Origin: Sphingomicrobium sp. | GTDB taxonomy: Bacteria; Pseudomonadota; Alphaproteobacteria; Sphingomonadales; Sphingomonadaceae | Length of the DNA stretch: 64,000 bases | Direction: 5' to 3' | Assembly (NCBI GenBank): GCA_030447545.1 | Contig: JAUJOV010000006.1 | Coordinates: forward strand, 1-64,000 | Shown: one piece after another, positions 42,809-52,191 of the stretch | How positions within the stretch are numbered: position 1 is the stretch's first letter | How the letters are laid out: each line of letters opens with the position of its first letter | The notes under the pieces: generated by a model | Seen by the model: only the letters and a program-made list of their open reading frames with translations | What the model was told of the DNA's origin: nothing | The model's database searches: none | Translations under genes and position numbers: made by a program

Positions 42809-43870
42809 ATGGTGCGGGGGCTCGAACGCTGGAACGGCCTCATCGACTGGCTGAACGCCAATGACGAGGCGCTGCTGATCGGCGCGATCGTCGCCGCGGC
42901 GCTGGTGGCCGTCATGCTCGTGCTTCGAGCGGTGGGCGCGCGCGTCGCCGCGGCGGATCCCGAATATCGCAGCTGGAAGTCGGTGATCGGCCGCGTTCTC
43001 GCCAGGACCAGCATCGGCTTCATGATCGTCGCTGCGATCGAGGTCGTGCTGACCTTCGCGGAGCCGCCCGAACGGGTCGGGGATATCTGGAAGATCCTGT
43101 TCATCGTCGCGGCGGCGCTTCAGGGCGCGGTGTGGGCGCGTGAGCTGGTGCTCGGCGTGATCAGCCGGCGAGTGAGCGAAGAGCCGGGCGAGACGACCCT
43201 GGGCAACGCCATCTCGATCGTGCGGGTGCTGGTCAGCGTCGCGGTTTTCGCGATCGCCATAATCGTCATCCTCGACAATCTGGGAGTGAACGTCACCGCG
43301 CTGCTCGCGGGCCTTGGCATTGGCGGAATTGCGATCGGCCTGGCTGCGCAGGGCATTTTTTCCGACCTGTTCGCCGCGCTTGCGATCCTGTTCGACAGGC
43401 CCTTTCGGCGCGGCGACCTGATCCGCTACGACCAGAGCACCGGCACGGTCGAGCATATCGGCCTCAAGACGACGCGGCTGCGATCGCTCACCGGTGAACA
43501 GCTGGTCATGGCCAACACCAAACTGCTCGAGCGGCAGATCCAGAACTTCGCGCAGGCCAAGAACAGGCGCAGCGCGATCCATTTCGCCGTCGGCGCCGAG
43601 GGTCCTGCCGAAGCGCTGGACACGATCTGCCGAATCGCAGGGGATGCAGTGACGACCGAGAAGGGCTGCAAGCTTGTGCGATGCGCCCTGACCGGAATGG
43701 GCTCCGGAGCGATCACGCACGAGCTCGTCTATGACGACAGCGCGCGTGACAACAACCGGCTGATCCTCAACCGGTCGAGCATCATGCGCCGGCTGCTCGA
43801 GGGGCTCGAGCGCGAGGGGCTCGAGCTGGTGCGAGCCTCCGAGCTGCCTGCGCCGCCGGCGCCGTTCTAG
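42809..43870 (+). CDS. MscS-type mechanosensitive channel
   Basis: A 353-residue MscS-family protein. An N-terminal helix region is followed by transmembrane helices near residues 25-45, 65-85 and 95-120. The pore-lining TM3 and gating region is LLAGLGIGGIAIGLAAQGIF near residue 168, followed by the beta domain DLFAALAILFDRPFRRGDLI. The C-terminal domain is cytosolic. Such channels release solutes under osmotic downshift. It may be cotranscribed with the DUF4126 gene 33 bases downstream. Confidence 0.88.
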   Translation: MVRGLERWNGLIDWLNANDEALLIGAIVAAALVAVMLVLRAVGARVAAADPEYRSWKSVIGRVLARTSIGFMIVAAIEVVLTFAEPPERVGDIWKILFIVAAALQGAVWARELVLGVISRRVSEEPGETTLGNAISIVRVLVSVAVFAIAIIVILDNLGVNVTALLAGLGIGGIAIGLAAQGIFSDLFAALAILFDRPFRRGDLIRYDQSTGTVEHIGLKTTRLRSLTGEQLVMANTKLLERQIQNFAQAKNRRSAIHFAVGAEGPAEALDTICRIAGDAVTTEKGCKLVRCALTGMGSGAITHELVYDDSARDNNRLILNRSSIMRRLLEGLEREGLELVRASELPAPPAPF

Positions 43871-43902
43871 GGGACAAGGCAAATGCCCCAGGCGATGCGC
43901 TG

Positions 43903-44502
43903 ATGTCGGCCCTCGAACTCATCGCGCTGGCCTCCTCGATCAGCCTGTTGGCGGGCTGGCGGCTGTATTTCGTCACTTTCGCGACCGGGCTGGCGATGAA
44001 GCTCGGGTGGATCGACCTGCCGGAGCAGCTCGCCGCGCTCAACGTGCTGACAAACGACTGGATTATCGGGATCGCCGCGGTCGGCGCCCTCGCGGAATTC
44101 CTTGCCGACAAGATCGCCTGGGTGGACAGCGCGTGGGACTCGGTTCACGCGTTCATCCGTCCGGTCGGAGGCGCGCTGCTGAGCCTCGCGATCGTCGATG
44201 CCGGCGATCCGGCGTGGCAGATCGGAAGCTTTCTGCTCGGCGGCGGAGCGGCGTTCATGGCGCATTCCGGCAAGGCAGGCGCCCGAACGCTCGTCAACGC
44301 CAGCCCCGAGCCCTATTCGAACGTCGCCGTATCGACGGCGGAAGATGTGGCGACGGGCGGCCTGCTCGTCCTCGCGGCCGCCAATCCGATTGCCGCCGCG
44401 GCGATTGCGCTGGTGCTCGTGGCGCTGTCGCTGTGGCTGGTGTTTACCGCGCGGCGGCTGCTCCGGCGGGTGCTTGAACCCAAAGGCCGCAAGTCGGTTT
44501 AA
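43903..44502 (+). CDS. DUF4126 domain-containing membrane protein
   Basis: A 199-residue membrane protein of the DUF4126 family, with about five hydrophobic segments. The segment DAGDPAWQIGSFLLGGGAAF and ATGGLLVLAAANPIAAAAIA are characteristic of the family. Its function is not known; an integral inner-membrane location is clear. It is followed by a small gene in the same direction. Confidence 0.8.
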   Translation: MSALELIALASSISLLAGWRLYFVTFATGLAMKLGWIDLPEQLAALNVLTNDWIIGIAAVGALAEFLADKIAWVDSAWDSVHAFIRPVGGALLSLAIVDAGDPAWQIGSFLLGGGAAFMAHSGKAGARTLVNASPEPYSNVAVSTAEDVATGGLLVLAAANPIAAAAIALVLVALSLWLVFTARRLLRRVLEPKGRKSV

Positions 44503-44524
44503 GCTTGCGAGCAGGAGGTCACCG

Positions 44525-44776
44525 ATGCCCGAATCCAATCGCCCGCTGGTCGAACGAGTTGCGCGAGTGCTCGCGGGAGCCGCGCACAGCAGCAATGCCG
44601 AAGGAAGCGACCCCTCGGCCGGCGAGAAGGTCGACGCGGTCTGGCGCGAGCATTTGAACCAGGCGCTCGCAGTGCTTCACACCGCGCGCGAGCCCGACGA
44701 GGCGATGGCGGCGGTCGGCGACGTCGAGACATGGCGCAGAATGGTCGAGGCGGCACTCTCGCAGGACGTCGAATGA
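44525..44776 (+). CDS. Small hypothetical protein
   Basis: An 83-residue soluble protein (VERVARVLAGAAHSSNAEGS, REHLNQALAVLHTAREPDEA). It looks helical with no signal or membrane segment. The ATG at 44525 follows AGGAGGTCACCG, a strong ribosome binding site. Family not recognised; it probably belongs with the DUF4126 gene, 22 bases upstream. Confidence 0.65.
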   Translation: MPESNRPLVERVARVLAGAAHSSNAEGSDPSAGEKVDAVWREHLNQALAVLHTAREPDEAMAAVGDVETWRRMVEAALSQDVE

Positions 44777-44868
44777 CCCCCCTAAGGCAACATGTTGAGA
44801 GGCCTTGATTTTCCAGGCCGCGCGACTATCTCCGCCCGACTGTTCAACAGCTGAAAGGAGGTGGTCTG

Positions 44869-44937
44869 ATGTCTCATTGTCACATGCCGTTCGCGGCGGA
44901 TCTGGTGGGCGCAGCCTCCACGGAGGTCATCGCTTAA
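44869..44937 (+). CDS. Tiny ORF (22 residues) behind a very strong Shine-Dalgarno sequence
   Basis: ATG 44869 to TAA 44935-44937 encodes MSHCHMPFAADLVGAASTEV plus IA. It is preceded by AAAGGAGGTG, a ten-base complement to the 3' end of 16S rRNA, seven bases before the ATG. It is followed by an intrinsic terminator at 44965-45001. A second tiny ORF with the same leader and the same first residues (MSH) occurs at 49490-49540. It could encode a small peptide, or act as a regulatory RNA that titrates ribosomes. Confidence 0.55.
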   Translation: MSHCHMPFAADLVGAASTEVIA

Positions 44938-44964
44938 GGTCAGACCGCTTTCGGCTGACAATGT

Positions 44965-45001
44965 AAAAGGCCGTCCGGGGAAAACCCCGGGCGGCCTTTT
45001 T
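44965..45001 (+). terminator. Intrinsic terminator after the tiny ORF, shared with phaZ
   Basis: AAAAGGCCG and GCGGCCTTTT flank a GC-rich stem around a loop of AAAA (CCGGGGAAAACCCCGG), then TTT. It ends the tiny-ORF transcript and, in the other strand, can end the phaZ transcript. Confidence 0.85.
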
Positions 45002-45006
45002 CCTTT

Positions 45007-46236
45007 TCAGCCGTGCCGGGCGATCCAGTCCTCGACTTCCGGAGCGATCGCTCCCGCCACTTGCGGCCGTTGAAGATGCCGTAGTGGCCGACGTCGCGGG
45101 CGAGGTGGTATTTCTTGAGCTTCGCGGGCACGGCCGACGCAATTTCGAGCGCCGCTCGGGTCTGACCGAGGCCTGAAATGTCGTCGCGCTCGCCCTCGAT
45201 CGCGAGCAGCGCGGTGTCCCGGATTGCAGCGGGATCGACCCTCCGGCCGCGGTGCTTCAGCTCGCCCTTGGGCAGCGAGTGGCGCTGGAACACGGCTTCG
45301 ACGGTCTGCAGGTAGAATTCGGCGGTCATGTCGCAGACGGAGCGATATTCGTCGTAGAAGTCGCGGGTGGCATCCGCGCTTTCCTCGTCGCCATCGACCA
45401 GGTGCCTGAACATCTCCCAGTGGCTGACGAGGTGGCTGCCGAGGTTCATCGTCATGAAACCGGCAAGCTGCAGGAACCCGGGGTAAACCTTGCGTCCGGC
45501 GCCCGGATAATAATGCGGGATGGTGGCGATGGCATTGTTCTGGAACCAGCTTAGCGGCCGCTCGGTGGCGAGCGTGTTCACCCCGTCGGCGCCTGCCGAG
45601 TGTCGATCGGGCCGCCCATCATCGTCAGCGTCCGCGGCCGCCAGCGATTGCGGTCGGCGTTCATCAGCGCGGTCGCAGCGAAGGCCGGCACCGACGGCTG
45701 GCACACGGCTAGCAGGTGCGGCCGCTCGCCACCTTCCTGGCCGATCGTCTCGAGGAACTCGATCAGATAATCGATGTAATCGTCGAGATCGAAGCTCCCC
45801 TCGCTGAGCGGCACCAGCTTCGCGTCGCGCCAGTCGGTGATGTAGACGTCATGGCCCGGCAGCAGGCGCTGGACTGTCCCGCGAAGAAGCGTCGCATAAT
45901 GGCCAGACATGGGCGCGACGATCAGCAGCCTGGGATCGTTCTCGTTCGCGCCCTCCCGAACGAAGCGTTTGAGCTGGCCGAATGGCTTGCGAAGGACGAT
46001 CTCCTCGCGGACGGCGAAGCGCTTGCGGTCAACCACCGTCTCCTCGATGCCGAACTCCGGTTTGCCGCGCGGAGCGGCGGCATGGGAGAAGACATCGAGG
46101 GCGGCAGCGATCAGCGGGCTACCCGACACATAGGCGAAGGGTTCGCCGGATTGTTGAGCCACCCTGCCCCGAGCCCCGCCAGGCGGCTCGCCCCGGCAAG
46201 GAACGAGCGCTGAACTTCATAGGCATCATAGAGCAT
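45007..46236 (-). CDS. phaZ: Polyhydroxyalkanoate depolymerase, three frame changes
   Basis: An intracellular PHA depolymerase of about 405 residues. Starting with MLYDAYEVQRSFLAGASRLA at ATG 46236, the frame shifts near 46135 to SGSPLIAAALDVFSHAAAP and LLIVAPMSGHYATLLRGTV. It shifts again near 45585 to GVNTLATERPLSWFQNNAIA and VGHYGIFNGRKW, and once more near 45050 to AIAPEVEDWIARHG, ending at TGA 45007. All parts match the family in order. PhaZ mobilises stored polyhydroxyalkanoate, and phaR lies 4.4 kb away. Three breaks in one gene with otherwise full conservation suggest a stretch of poor sequence, though decay cannot be excluded. Confidence 0.75.
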
Positions 46237-46372
46237 TCCGGAGAGGACCTCGCAGTGGCCGAGCGTCAACCGATGTGGCGGCGAATCGCTCCCCCTACAA
46301 GGTCAATGCTGCACTGCACCCGCCGCGGTGCGGCAATTGAGGGAAAAGCGCCACACTGCTACTCCCGCCGCA

Positions 46373-48155
46373 ATGGTTCGCACCAACGTCAAGCGCCCAC
46401 CCGGCCGATCGGTCAGGAACCTCCGCATGATCGGGGTTTCGCGAAGCGCTACCCGCTTCAGATTGGCGCGGCCGCACTCGCGCTGCTGGTCGCGGCGGCG
46501 GCGACCGCGGGCATTCCCTACGCTTTCAAGCTGATCATCGACAAAGGCTTCGCCGCGGGCGCCGCGACCGGCGACGACCTCGCACGATGGTTCGAATATC
46601 TGCTGATGCTCGTCGCGGTGATGGCGCTCGCGACCGCCTTCCGCTTCTACTTCGTCACCTGGCTCGGCGAGCGCACCGTCGCCGACATGCGCCTTGCGGT
46701 TCACCGCAACCTGCTTCGTCTGTCACCCGGCTTCTTCGAGGAGAACCGCCCCGCCGAGATCACTTCGCGCGTGACCGTGGACACGACGATCATCGAGCAT
46801 GTCGTGGGCACCACCTTTTCGGTGGCGCTTCGCAATATCGTGCTTGCGATCGCGTGTTTGATCATCCTGTTCGTCCTCTCTCCGAAGCTCGCGGGGCTGA
46901 TGCTGCTCGGGATCCCGCTGGTGGTCGCGCCAATCAGCATCCTCGGGCGCCGGGTGCGGGTGATCTCGACCCAGACCCAGGACCGGATGGCGGACGTGGG
47001 AACGGTCACCAGCGAAGTTCTGGGCGCGATGAAGATCGTCCAGGCGTTCGGCCAGGAGGGCCGCGAGACGATGCGATTTACGCAGGCCGTCGAGCGTGTC
47101 TTCTCGACCGCCAGGCGCCGCATCATCCTGCGTGCGATCATGACGGCGAGCGCCATCTTCCTGATGTTCGGGGCGGTAACCCTGATCATCTGGCAGGGGG
47201 CGATCGACGTCGCGGCGGGACGGATGACCGGCGGCACCATCGCGGCCTTCGTACTCTACGGCGCGCTTTTGGCCGGCGCGTTCGGTGCGCTGTCGGAAGT
47301 CTATGGCGACATGCTGCGTGCTGCCGGAGCGTCGGAGCGGCTGGCCGAGCTGTTGGAAGCCGAGCCGGACATTCGTGCGCCGGCGACCCCGACCCCGCTG
47401 CCCGAACCCGCACGCGGCGAGCTGCTGTTCGAGCGCGTATCCTTTCGCTACCCGACGCGGCCGGACACCGCGGCGCTCCACGATTTCAGCCTCGCGGTAA
47501 GGGCGCGCGAGCGGCTCGCGCTGGTGGGGCCGTCGGGCGCAGGCAAGACCACCATCTTCCAGCTCGCCGAACGTTTCTACGACCCGCAGGAGGGCCGAAT
47601 CCTGTTCGACGGAGTCGACCTGCGCGATGCCGACCCGGCCGACATCCGCGAGCGAATCGCGCTTGTGCCGCAGGACACGGTGATCTTCGCCGCAAGCGCT
47701 CGCGAGAATCTGCGCTACGGCAACTGGAACGCGAGCGAGGAGGAGATCTGGCAGGCGGCGCGCGCGCGCACGCCGACGAGTTCCTGCGCGCGCTTCCGGA
47801 CGGGCTCGACACGTTCCTCGGCGAAGGCGGCGCCCGGCTATCCGGCGGGCAGCGCCAGCGCATCGCCATAGCCCGCGCGCTCCTACGCAACGCGCCGCTG
47901 CTGCTGCTCGACGAAGCGACCTCCGCGCTCGACGCGGAGAGCGAGCGGCTGGTCCAGGATACGCTCGACCGGCTGATGGCCGACCGTACGACGATCGTCA
48001 TTGCGCACCGCCTGGCGACGGTGCGCGCGGCCGACCGAATCGTCGTCATGGATCATGGCCGGATCATCGAGGAAGGCACGCACTCGACGCTCACGATGCG
48101 GGGCGGGCTCTACTCGCGGCTCGCGCGGCTCCAGTTCGACGACCGCGCGGCGTGA
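46373..48155 (+). CDS. ABC exporter, membrane and ATPase domains in one chain, two frame changes
   Basis: A protein of about 593 residues with an N-terminal transmembrane domain and a C-terminal ATPase domain, like MsbA/LmrA-type exporters. Reading starts at ATG 46373 ([11 protein letters not shown]), changes frame near 46435 to [20 protein letters not shown], and continues through six helices. The Walker A motif [20 protein letters not shown] follows near 47530. A second change near 47775 gives [18 protein letters not shown] (signature), Walker [19 protein letters not shown] and the switch His in [14 protein letters not shown]. The substrate may be a lipid or drug. Confidence 0.8.
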
Positions 48156-48157
48156 TG

Positions 48158-48182
48158 CCCTCCCCGGCGTTGCCGGGGAGGG
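48158..48182. terminator. Bidirectional hairpin between the ABC exporter and Ser/Gly-rich genes
   Basis: CCCTCCCCGGC and GCCGGGGAGGG are perfectly complementary around GTT. It lies two bases after the exporter stop and before the convergent gene. The poly-T tract is weak, so termination may be partial. Confidence 0.55.
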
Positions 48183-48209
48183 GGCCGTGGAAGCCTGGAT
48201 TACGCCTGC

Positions 48210-49293
48210 TTAGCTCTGGCCGCCGCCGCCGCTCGTGCCGCCGCCGCCGCTCGTGCCGCCGCCGCTAGAGCCGCCGGCACTCCCGGCGCCTCCGCTCGCG
48301 CCGCCGGCGCCCGTCGACCCGCCAGCGCCGCCGCTGGAGCCGCCGCCGCCAGCGCCGCCGGCACCGCTCGAGCCGCTAGCGCCAGCGCCTCCGGTCGTCC
48401 CGCCAGCCGACGACCCGCCGCGGCCCGAGGTGGTCCGCGCGACGGTGACGGTGGTCGAGCTCGACCGCGGCGCGGTGCCGCGTGAGCCCGTCGAGCGCGA
48501 ACCCGTGCTGCCGCTTGTGCTGCCGGTGCGGCCGGAGCCGCTTTCCGCTGCTCGACGACTTGCGGGCGGTTCCGCTGCTCGACGACTTGCGGGCGGTGCC
48601 GCCCCTGCTCGAGGATGTGCGGGCGGTTCTACCGCTGCTCGAGGATGTGCGCGTGGTGCCGGCCCTGCTCGACTTGCGCGCGGTGCCGGACGAGCTGCTC
48701 GACCCGGTCGAACCCGCGGCCGACGAACGGCTCGAGCCCGTGCCCGAAGACTTCGCTCGAGTGCCGCCTGAGCTGCTTTTGCCCGATGTCTTCGAGCGCG
48801 TTCCGGTCGAGCGCGTTCCGGTCGAGCGAGAGCCGGTCGAGCGTGAGCCCGTTCCGCGTGAGCTCGACGAGCTTGAACGACCACTGCTCGAGCGCGACCC
48901 GCCAGAACTCCTTCGCGACGACGTGCCGCTGCTTGAGCCGGAGCTGCCGCTTTCGCTGTCGCTGGGCGTACCCGACAGGACGCGCTGCGCTGCATCCGCT
49001 ACCGCTTCGGCGATCAGCGAGCCGAGACGCGATGCGCTCGACACGACGCTGCTTGCCGCCTGCTGCGCCGTGTCGGCAGCCTCCAGGCCGGCGTCGCGGA
49101 TCTTGGCGCGGGCAGCCGGGCTGCGGCTGATTGCCGCGGCTGCTGCTGCAAGCCCCGCGGCGAGCATTTCGCGGCTCATCGCCGCCTTGGCGATCTTGTC
49201 GACCGTGCTTTCCGTGCCGCGCGATGAGGATGAAGTGCCCCTCGACGAGGATGTGGATTTTGACGTCCGTTTACGCGTGCTGGATTTCGCCAT
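48210..49293 (-). CDS. Ser/Arg/Gly-rich low-complexity protein with an Ala-rich helical domain, frame changed near 48545
   Basis: The first ~105 residues have a Ser/Arg/Lys-rich start (TSKSTSSSRGTSSSSRG) and then an Ala-rich helical region (EMLAAGLAAAAAAISRSPAA and RLGSLIAEAVADAAQRVLSG). This is followed by about 140 residues of RSSS and TARKSSSSG repeats. Near 48545 the frame changes, and the neighbouring frame continues SGSGRTGSTSGSTGSRSTGS, VTVARTT and a Gly/Ser tail to TAG 48210. The total is about 360 residues. The middle region resembles the Lys/Ala-rich protein at 27485-27946. Function unknown; nucleic-acid or granule binding is possible. Confidence 0.55.
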
Positions 49294-49412
49294 CGCAAAC
49301 CTCCTGTTCGGTTCGCAACGAAAGACACTTCAGAAGCGCAACGGTTCCGTTTCGGCGGCGAACGGAGCCGCATAACGCGGCGATTTCGCATCCTAATGCG
49401 TCCAAATGTGTC

Positions 49413-49445
49413 AAAGGGGACCGCCGGTTTCGCCGGCGATCCCCT
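49413..49445 (-). terminator. Intrinsic terminator after the second tiny ORF
   Basis: On the minus strand AGGGGATCGCCGG pairs with CCGGCGGTCCCCTTT around CGAAA. It lies 45 bases past the tiny ORF, giving a complete short unit of ribosome binding site, ORF and terminator. Confidence 0.8.
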
Positions 49446-49489
49446 CGAACATGGTCAGCGGCCGGAAGTGACGGCCGTCCGTTCAGCGC

Positions 49490-49540
49490 CTACGGCCGAC
49501 GAACACCCCTTTCCGACCTCTCTGCTGAACCATGAGACAT
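49490..49540 (-). CDS. Tiny ORF (16 residues) behind a near-perfect anti-16S leader
   Basis: ATG 49540 to TAG 49490-49492 encodes MSHGSAERSERGVRRP. The leader AAAGGAGGTGATCC is complementary to the last bases of 16S rRNA over 14 positions, much longer than a normal Shine-Dalgarno sequence. The leader, start and next codons (ATGTCTCAT) match those of the ORF at 44869. The ORF is followed by an intrinsic terminator. The high Arg content differs from the other peptide, so the conserved part is the initiation region, not the protein. Confidence 0.5.
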   Translation of the reverse strand: MSHGSAERSERGVRRP

Positions 49541-49659
49541 CGGATCACCTCCTTTCGCTGCGTTGAAGCTGAGCGAAGAATGAGTCAGCGAAGAACAAAG
49601 CGCAAGACTTGTATTCAAACGCGAATGCGGCGATCCTTTGCAATTCGCGTGCGCTGGAG

Positions 49660-50136
49660 TCAGGCGCGGCAATCCTCGAAAACGCGCGCCGGTTCGGGCG
49701 AGCTGACGACGGCCAGGGCAGGCGCGCCCACCATTGCAAATGCGACCTTGCCCCTGCTGAACGCGATCGCGTCGAGAAGCGAGTCGTAGGCGGCGAGTTG
49801 CGCACTCACCCGGTACGAATTCTGGTCGAAGCGCGCGGGCAGGTTGCGCGAACCCCCGGTGGTCCAGACGAACAGTGCGGTGGCGGGCGCCGCACTGATC
49901 CGTGAAATGCTCACCTGGCGCCCGGCACGCCTGCAAGTCACCGCGAGTCGGATCGTGCCGGTCGAATCGACGAAGCGCGCCTCGGTCCCGCCGCTCACGC
50001 TCGCATAGACCCAGGAGCCAGGCGTCACAGCGACCTGGCTGTAGTCGCCGCCGGGCGCCTGTGCCTGTCCCGCAGCACAAGCCACTGCGGACGCAATCGC
50101 GACGAGCGCGATCCTGCACGAACTGCGGAACGTCAC
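49660..50136 (-). CDS. Secreted hypothetical protein
   Basis: A 158-residue protein with a typical signal peptide (MTFRSSCRIALVAIASAVAC, cleavage after AGQAQA). The mature part is a small beta-rich domain with one Cys in LAVTCRRAGRQVSISR and another at the C-terminus, which could form a disulfide in the periplasm. No family is recognised. The start is GTG 50136, overlapping the phaR stop by four bases, so it is translationally coupled to phaR. Confidence 0.7.
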   Translation of the reverse strand: MTFRSSCRIALVAIASAVACAAGQAQAPGGDYSQVAVTPGSWVYASVSGGTEARFVDSTGTIRLAVTCRRAGRQVSISRISAAPATALFVWTTGGSRNLPARFDQNSYRVSAQLAAYDSLLDAIAFSRGKVAFAMVGAPALAVVSSPEPARVFEDCRA

Positions 50137-50663
50137 TTCGAGAGCCGGTCGACTTTGTCGCGCAGGGCCGCGAGCTCGGCGCGCAGCTGATCGATTTCGC
50201 TTTCCTGCGCCGGCTTGTCCGCTTTCTTGGGGCTCGTGGAAGCACTGCCGAACGCGCGGCTTGCGCCTTCGAACAGCTGCATGTTCCGCTTGGCCAGATC
50301 GGCGAGCACATTGGGGCTCATCGCGTCCCGCATCGCGCTCTGATTTCGCTGGAATGCGTCCATCGCGGCGTCGAGATATTGCGGAACCATGCCCTGCACG
50401 GAATTGCCGTATAGGCCGATCAGCTGCTTGAGGAAATTCACCGGAAGCATGGTCGCGCCGCGCGCTTCTTCCTCGACAATGATCTGAGTCAAGATATGGC
50501 GCGTGATGTCCTCGCCGGTCTTGGCGTCCACGACCTGGAACTCACGGCCCTCACGGATCATCTCGGCCAGCCGGTCGAGTGTGATGTATGTCGAGCTTTC
50601 GGTGTCATAAAGCCGCCGGTTGGCGTACTTCTTGATCGTCACCTTGCCCGAAGAGTTGGCCAT
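50133..50663 (-). CDS. phaR: Polyhydroxyalkanoate synthesis repressor PhaR
   Basis: A 176-residue PhaR. The DNA-binding N-terminal domain starts KVTIKKYANRRLYDTESSTY; the PHB/PHA accumulation domain is in EDITRHILTQIIVEEEARG and FLKQLIGLYGNSVQGMVPQY. PhaR represses phasin genes and binds polymer granules, which releases it from DNA. ATG 50663 is set by the conserved MANSSGKV start. The start codon overlaps the divergent PhaC-like ORF's ATG at 50662. Confidence 0.92.
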   Translation of the reverse strand: MANSSGKVTIKKYANRRLYDTESSTYITLDRLAEMIREGREFQVVDAKTGEDITRHILTQIIVEEEARGATMLPVNFLKQLIGLYGNSVQGMVPQYLDAAMDAFQRNQSAMRDAMSPNVLADLAKRNMQLFEGASRAFGSASTSPKKADKPAQESEIDQLRAELAALRDKVDRLSK

Positions 50664-51899
50664 GAACCGCTCCAAAGACTGGGCCCACCTACTACCGGAA
50701 CTTAGTGCGCTGCAACATGAACGCGCACCGCGCCCGCTGCCCCTGTTTCTCGAAATGGTGCGCATCGTGGGCCAGAGCGAGCCTGAAACGGCCCGGGCCG
50801 CGCTCGACGGGCTCGCCGCCTACCAGGGCGCGCCGCGATCCGCAAAGCGCCCGGAGCGCGCGGTCATTGCGTCGGCAAGACCCGCAGTGCTTCGCGATCA
50901 TGGCGGCGAGGGCCCGCCAGCCGTTCTGGTCCCGTCCTTGATCAACCCGCCAAACGTGCTTGACCTCGACGCTGTAGTTTCGCTCGCCTCGGCGGTGAGT
51001 CGCCGCAGCGGCTCGCTCGGCCGATCGTCGCCAGGGTCGGTCCGGCTGTGCTGCGCGATTGCGGCGGCGAGGGCCGGCCGGCAGTGCTGGTGCCGTCGCT
51101 GATCAACCCGCCGCACGTACTCGACCTGGACCCTGAGGTGTCGCTCGCGTCGGCTGTGGCGAACATGGGCCGCCGCGCGCTGCTGCTCGACTGGGGACTG
51201 CTCGCGAACGCTCGCACCTGGATGTGGGCGGGCACGTCGACGAGCTGCTGGTGCCGCTGGTGCGCGAACTGGGGAGCCGCCCGCGCTCGTCGGCTACTGC
51301 CTTGGTGGAACGATGGCGCTCGCCGCAGCGAACATCGTGCCGGTCGAGCGCCTCGCCACCCTCGCCGCTCCGTGGCAGTTCTCGCGCTACCCCGATCAGT
51401 CGCGCTCGGCTTTGCTTGCGCTGTGGCGGCAGGCTCGCCGGCAGCCGCCGCGCTCGATATGCTGCCCCTGGAAGTTCTGCAGGCCGCCTTCTGGTCGCTC
51501 GACCCGAACCGCACCGTCAGCAAGTTTGCGACATTTGCCAGGCCTCGATCCCGACAGCCCGCGAGGCCGGCGATTCATTGCTCTCGAGCAATGGGCGAAC
51601 GAGGGAGAGCCCCTGCCCCTTCCGGCGGCACGCGAGCTGGTCGAGGATTTGTTCGGCGCCGATCTGCCCGGGACCGGCAGCTGGCGGGTCGCGGGCGGAC
51701 GATGAGGGAGCGCCCGCCCGTCCCGGCGCTTCACTTCACCGCAGCGCGCGACAGAATCACGCCCGCCGAGACCGCGCCCGCGCAGGAGCGCCACCAGATC
51801 TGCGCAGGGCATGTGGGAATGGTGGTCGGCTCGGCCCGCGGCCAGCTTCACAGCGCGCTCGCAAGCTTCCTTGACCCGGCTTGTCGCGAGCCCACCTAA
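50662..51899 (+). pseudogene. PhaC-like alpha/beta hydrolase with Cys nucleophile, broken by an out-of-frame duplication and several frame changes
   Basis: The start WAHLLPELSALQHERAPRPL is followed by LVPSLINPPNVLDLD in the first frame. A 161-base imperfect tandem duplication then repeats this segment out of frame (LVPSLINPPHVLDLDPEVSL). Later pieces in changing frames are GHVDELLVPLVREL, the nucleophile motif GYCLGGTMALAAANIVPVE, LPLEVLQAAFWSLDPNRTV, ALEQWANEGEPLPLPAAREL, the acid-containing LHFTAARDRITPAETAP and the His in GHVGMVVGSARG. G-x-C-x-G is typical of PHA synthases. The shifts occur near 51208, 51270, 51435, 51540 and 51705. Confidence 0.65.
50838..51159 (+). repeat. Imperfect 161-base tandem duplication inside the PhaC-like gene
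   Basis: Two units, about 50838-50998 and 50999-51159. The best-conserved core (50887-50997 and 51048-51158) aligns with no gaps at a constant offset of 161 bases and is roughly 80% identical by eye. Most differences are at third codon positions. Since 161 is not a multiple of 3, the second unit is out of frame. Confidence 0.75.
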
Positions 51900-51922
51900 G
51901 CGGCTAAGCGGCTTGTCGACGC

Positions 51923-51999
<77 letters not shown>

Positions 52000-52191
52000 C
52001 CTGATTCACCGGCCGGGTCAGAAAAAACTCACCAACTTCAAACATTAAGGCACGAGTGTGAGACGAAGCAGCGCCAGTAAGCTGCATCCGCCTGCCCCGT
52101 TCCGGAGTATCTGTTGGACAGCTCGTGCGAGCCTGTCTCGTCGGGGCACGGAAAAAATCCATGTTGCAGTACAGGGTGCGAGATCAGGCGA

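Noticed and set aside
48210-48700. Short tandem GC-rich repeats resembling an array
   Set aside because: They are codon repeats for Gly/Ser/Ala/Arg within one coding region, without spacers; not a CRISPR array. I saw no CRISPR array in the window.
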